From an uncultured Oscillospiraceae bacterium (GTDB taxonomy: Bacteria; Bacillota; Clostridia; Oscillospirales; Acutalibacteraceae): a DNA stretch of 24,560 nt. A program made the position numbers and the translations under genes. Below the pieces are notes generated by a model that saw nothing but the letters and a program-made list of their open reading frames with translations, was not told where the DNA came from and ran no database searches. Positions 23,734 through 24,560 of the stretch are shown in pieces; the stretch's first letter is position 1; every line of letters begins with the position of its first letter. The stretch is from the NCBI GenBank assembly GCA_900552285.1, contig URYV01000006.1, forward strand, positions 1-24,560. Direction: 5' to 3'.

Positions 23734-23937
23734 ATGACAAGTGAGAAAGAAAAATGCCATTTAGGTACGTTATATGATGCCAATAATGATGCGGAATTGA
23801 TTGCAGAAAGGCGAACTTGCAAGCTAATCCGCCACGAATACAATCATATACTGCCTACAGAGATTGGCAGAAAAAAAAGGTTCTTTAGCCGTTGGGAATC
23901 CATGCCACGTAATTCGGAAATTATAATAACAATATAA
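23734..23937 (+). pseudogene. Sugar O-acetyltransferase (Mac domain) remnant
   Basis: The 67-residue frame starts MTSEKEKCHLGTLYDANNDA, followed by ELIAERRTCKLIRHEYNH. This is the N-terminal Mac domain of maltose/galactoside O-acetyltransferases, which are normally near 190-200 residues. After about residue 48 the similarity ends and a short unrelated tail, FSRWESMPRNSEIIITI, leads to the stop. The whole left-handed beta-helix acetyltransferase domain with its catalytic His is missing. It is read as a decayed or internally deleted gene in the same orientation as the DUF1349 gene 12 bases further on. A functional small protein cannot be excluded. Confidence 0.65.
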
Positions 23938-23949
23938 AAACAGAGAAAG

Positions 23950-24560
23950 ATGAAAAAGATTTTATTAAGTGGATTAATGGGTGTTGCTTCATTTACCAGC
24001 ATGGCTCAATCATTAGAGAAAATGCAATGGTTCAATGAACCTGCACAGTGGGAAATCAAAGGTGATTTGCTTTCAATGAATGTCACACCCCAAACTGATT
24101 ACTGGCGCATATCTCACTATGGTTTTACTGTAGATGATGCTCCTTTTTTATATACTACGCGTGGTGGAGAATTTGAAGTAAAAGTAAAAATCTCAGGAGA
24201 CTATAAGACTCGATTCGATCAATCAGGACTTATGTTGCGTATTGACCACGAAAACTATATCAAGGCCGGTATCGAATTTGTAGATGGCAAATATAATCTC
24301 AGTACTGTTGTAACTCATCACACAAGCGATTGGAGCGTTATTACATTAGACAAGCCGGTACCATTTGTATGGATTAAAGCGGTGCGTCGTCTTGATGCTG
24401 TGGAAATATTCTATTCCTACGATGATAAAGAATACACGATGATGCGCAATGCATGGCTTCAAGACAACCATCCTGTAATGGTGGGGATTATGGGGGCTTG
24501 TCCTGACGGAAACGGTTTCAAAGCTAAGTTTGAGAACTTTTCAATCAAGCATTTAGCAGA
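23950..24560 (+). CDS. Secreted DUF1349 protein, runs off the window
   Basis: Translation from ATG 23950 gives MKKILLSGLMGVASFTSMAQ, a signal peptide, followed by a concanavalin-A-like beta-sandwich of the DUF1349 type. Visible family features are QWEIKGDLLSMNVTPQTDYW, HYGFTVDDAPFLYT, a central FDQSGLMLRIDHENYIKAG, and VVTHHTSDWSVI. The frame is open at the window edge after 203 codons. Family members are near 200-220 residues, so only a few are missing. DUF1349 resembles the C-terminal domain of some beta-xylosidases, so sugar binding is possible, but a catalytic role is not established. Its position beside a divergent LuxR-type regulator suggests regulated expression. Confidence 0.85.
   Translation, partial: MKKILLSGLMGVASFTSMAQSLEKMQWFNEPAQWEIKGDLLSMNVTPQTDYWRISHYGFTVDDAPFLYTTRGGEFEVKVKISGDYKTRFDQSGLMLRIDHENYIKAGIEFVDGKYNLSTVVTHHTSDWSVITLDKPVPFVWIKAVRRLDAVEIFYSYDDKEYTMMRNAWLQDNHPVMVGIMGACPDGNGFKAKFENFSIKHLA

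Noticed and set aside
1..24560. CRISPR arrays, tRNA, rRNA, insertion sequences
   Set aside because: No regularly spaced repeats, cloverleaf-like segments with CCA ends, rRNA-like stretches or transposase motifs were seen.

Overview
The window reads as two unrelated genomes joined end to end at about position 10756. Bases 1 to about 10755 look like a Gram-positive gut clostridium of the Ruminococcaceae/Oscillospiraceae type: strong AAGGAG-like ribosome sites, TTGACA/TATAAT-type promoters, dockerin-bearing secreted proteins, and a short hairpin repeat of a kind common in that group. Bases from about 10756 to the end look like Bacteroides: TTTG/TAnnTTTG promoters, few Shine-Dalgarno sites, and typical Bacteroides families (BT4734/VirE-type primase-helicase, DUF5063, HU with an added winged helix, DUF1349, a lipoprotein GH2). 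The join cuts two housekeeping genes in mid-frame, tadA on the left and ftsK on the right, with no mobile element at the join. An assembly chimera is the simplest reading.

Left part. A non-coding stretch (1-505) carries two inverted copies of a two-hairpin repeat. A tight operon follows: deoB, cdd, pdp and a CLC-type anion transporter. The first three form a pathway for pyrimidine nucleoside salvage and ribose-phosphate recovery. An intrinsic terminator closes the operon. A strong promoter and a hairpin-bearing leader then precede two tandem paralogous secreted proteins, each with a signal peptide, an N-terminal dockerin-like segment, a calcineurin-like phosphoesterase domain and a C-terminal beta-rich region. 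After another terminator comes a CPBP intramembrane protease overlapped by the first 20 codons of tadA.

Right part. On the minus strand lie the N-terminal two thirds of ftsK, a HU-type DNA-binding protein with a long structured leader, and a DUF4143 ATPase. On the plus strand lie a GH2 lipoprotein, a primase-helicase, and a run of DUF5063 protein, 3'-5' exonuclease and rRNA methyltransferase. The window ends with a candidate small RNA, a LuxR-type regulator on the minus strand, a palindromic divergent promoter, a truncated sugar O-acetyltransferase remnant and a nearly complete secreted DUF1349 protein.

I saw no CRISPR array, tRNA, rRNA or insertion sequence. No clearly new multigene system is visible. 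The best leads are the paired dockerin-phosphoesterases, the structured leaders and the small RNA candidate. The join must be dealt with before any cross-boundary gene context is believed.
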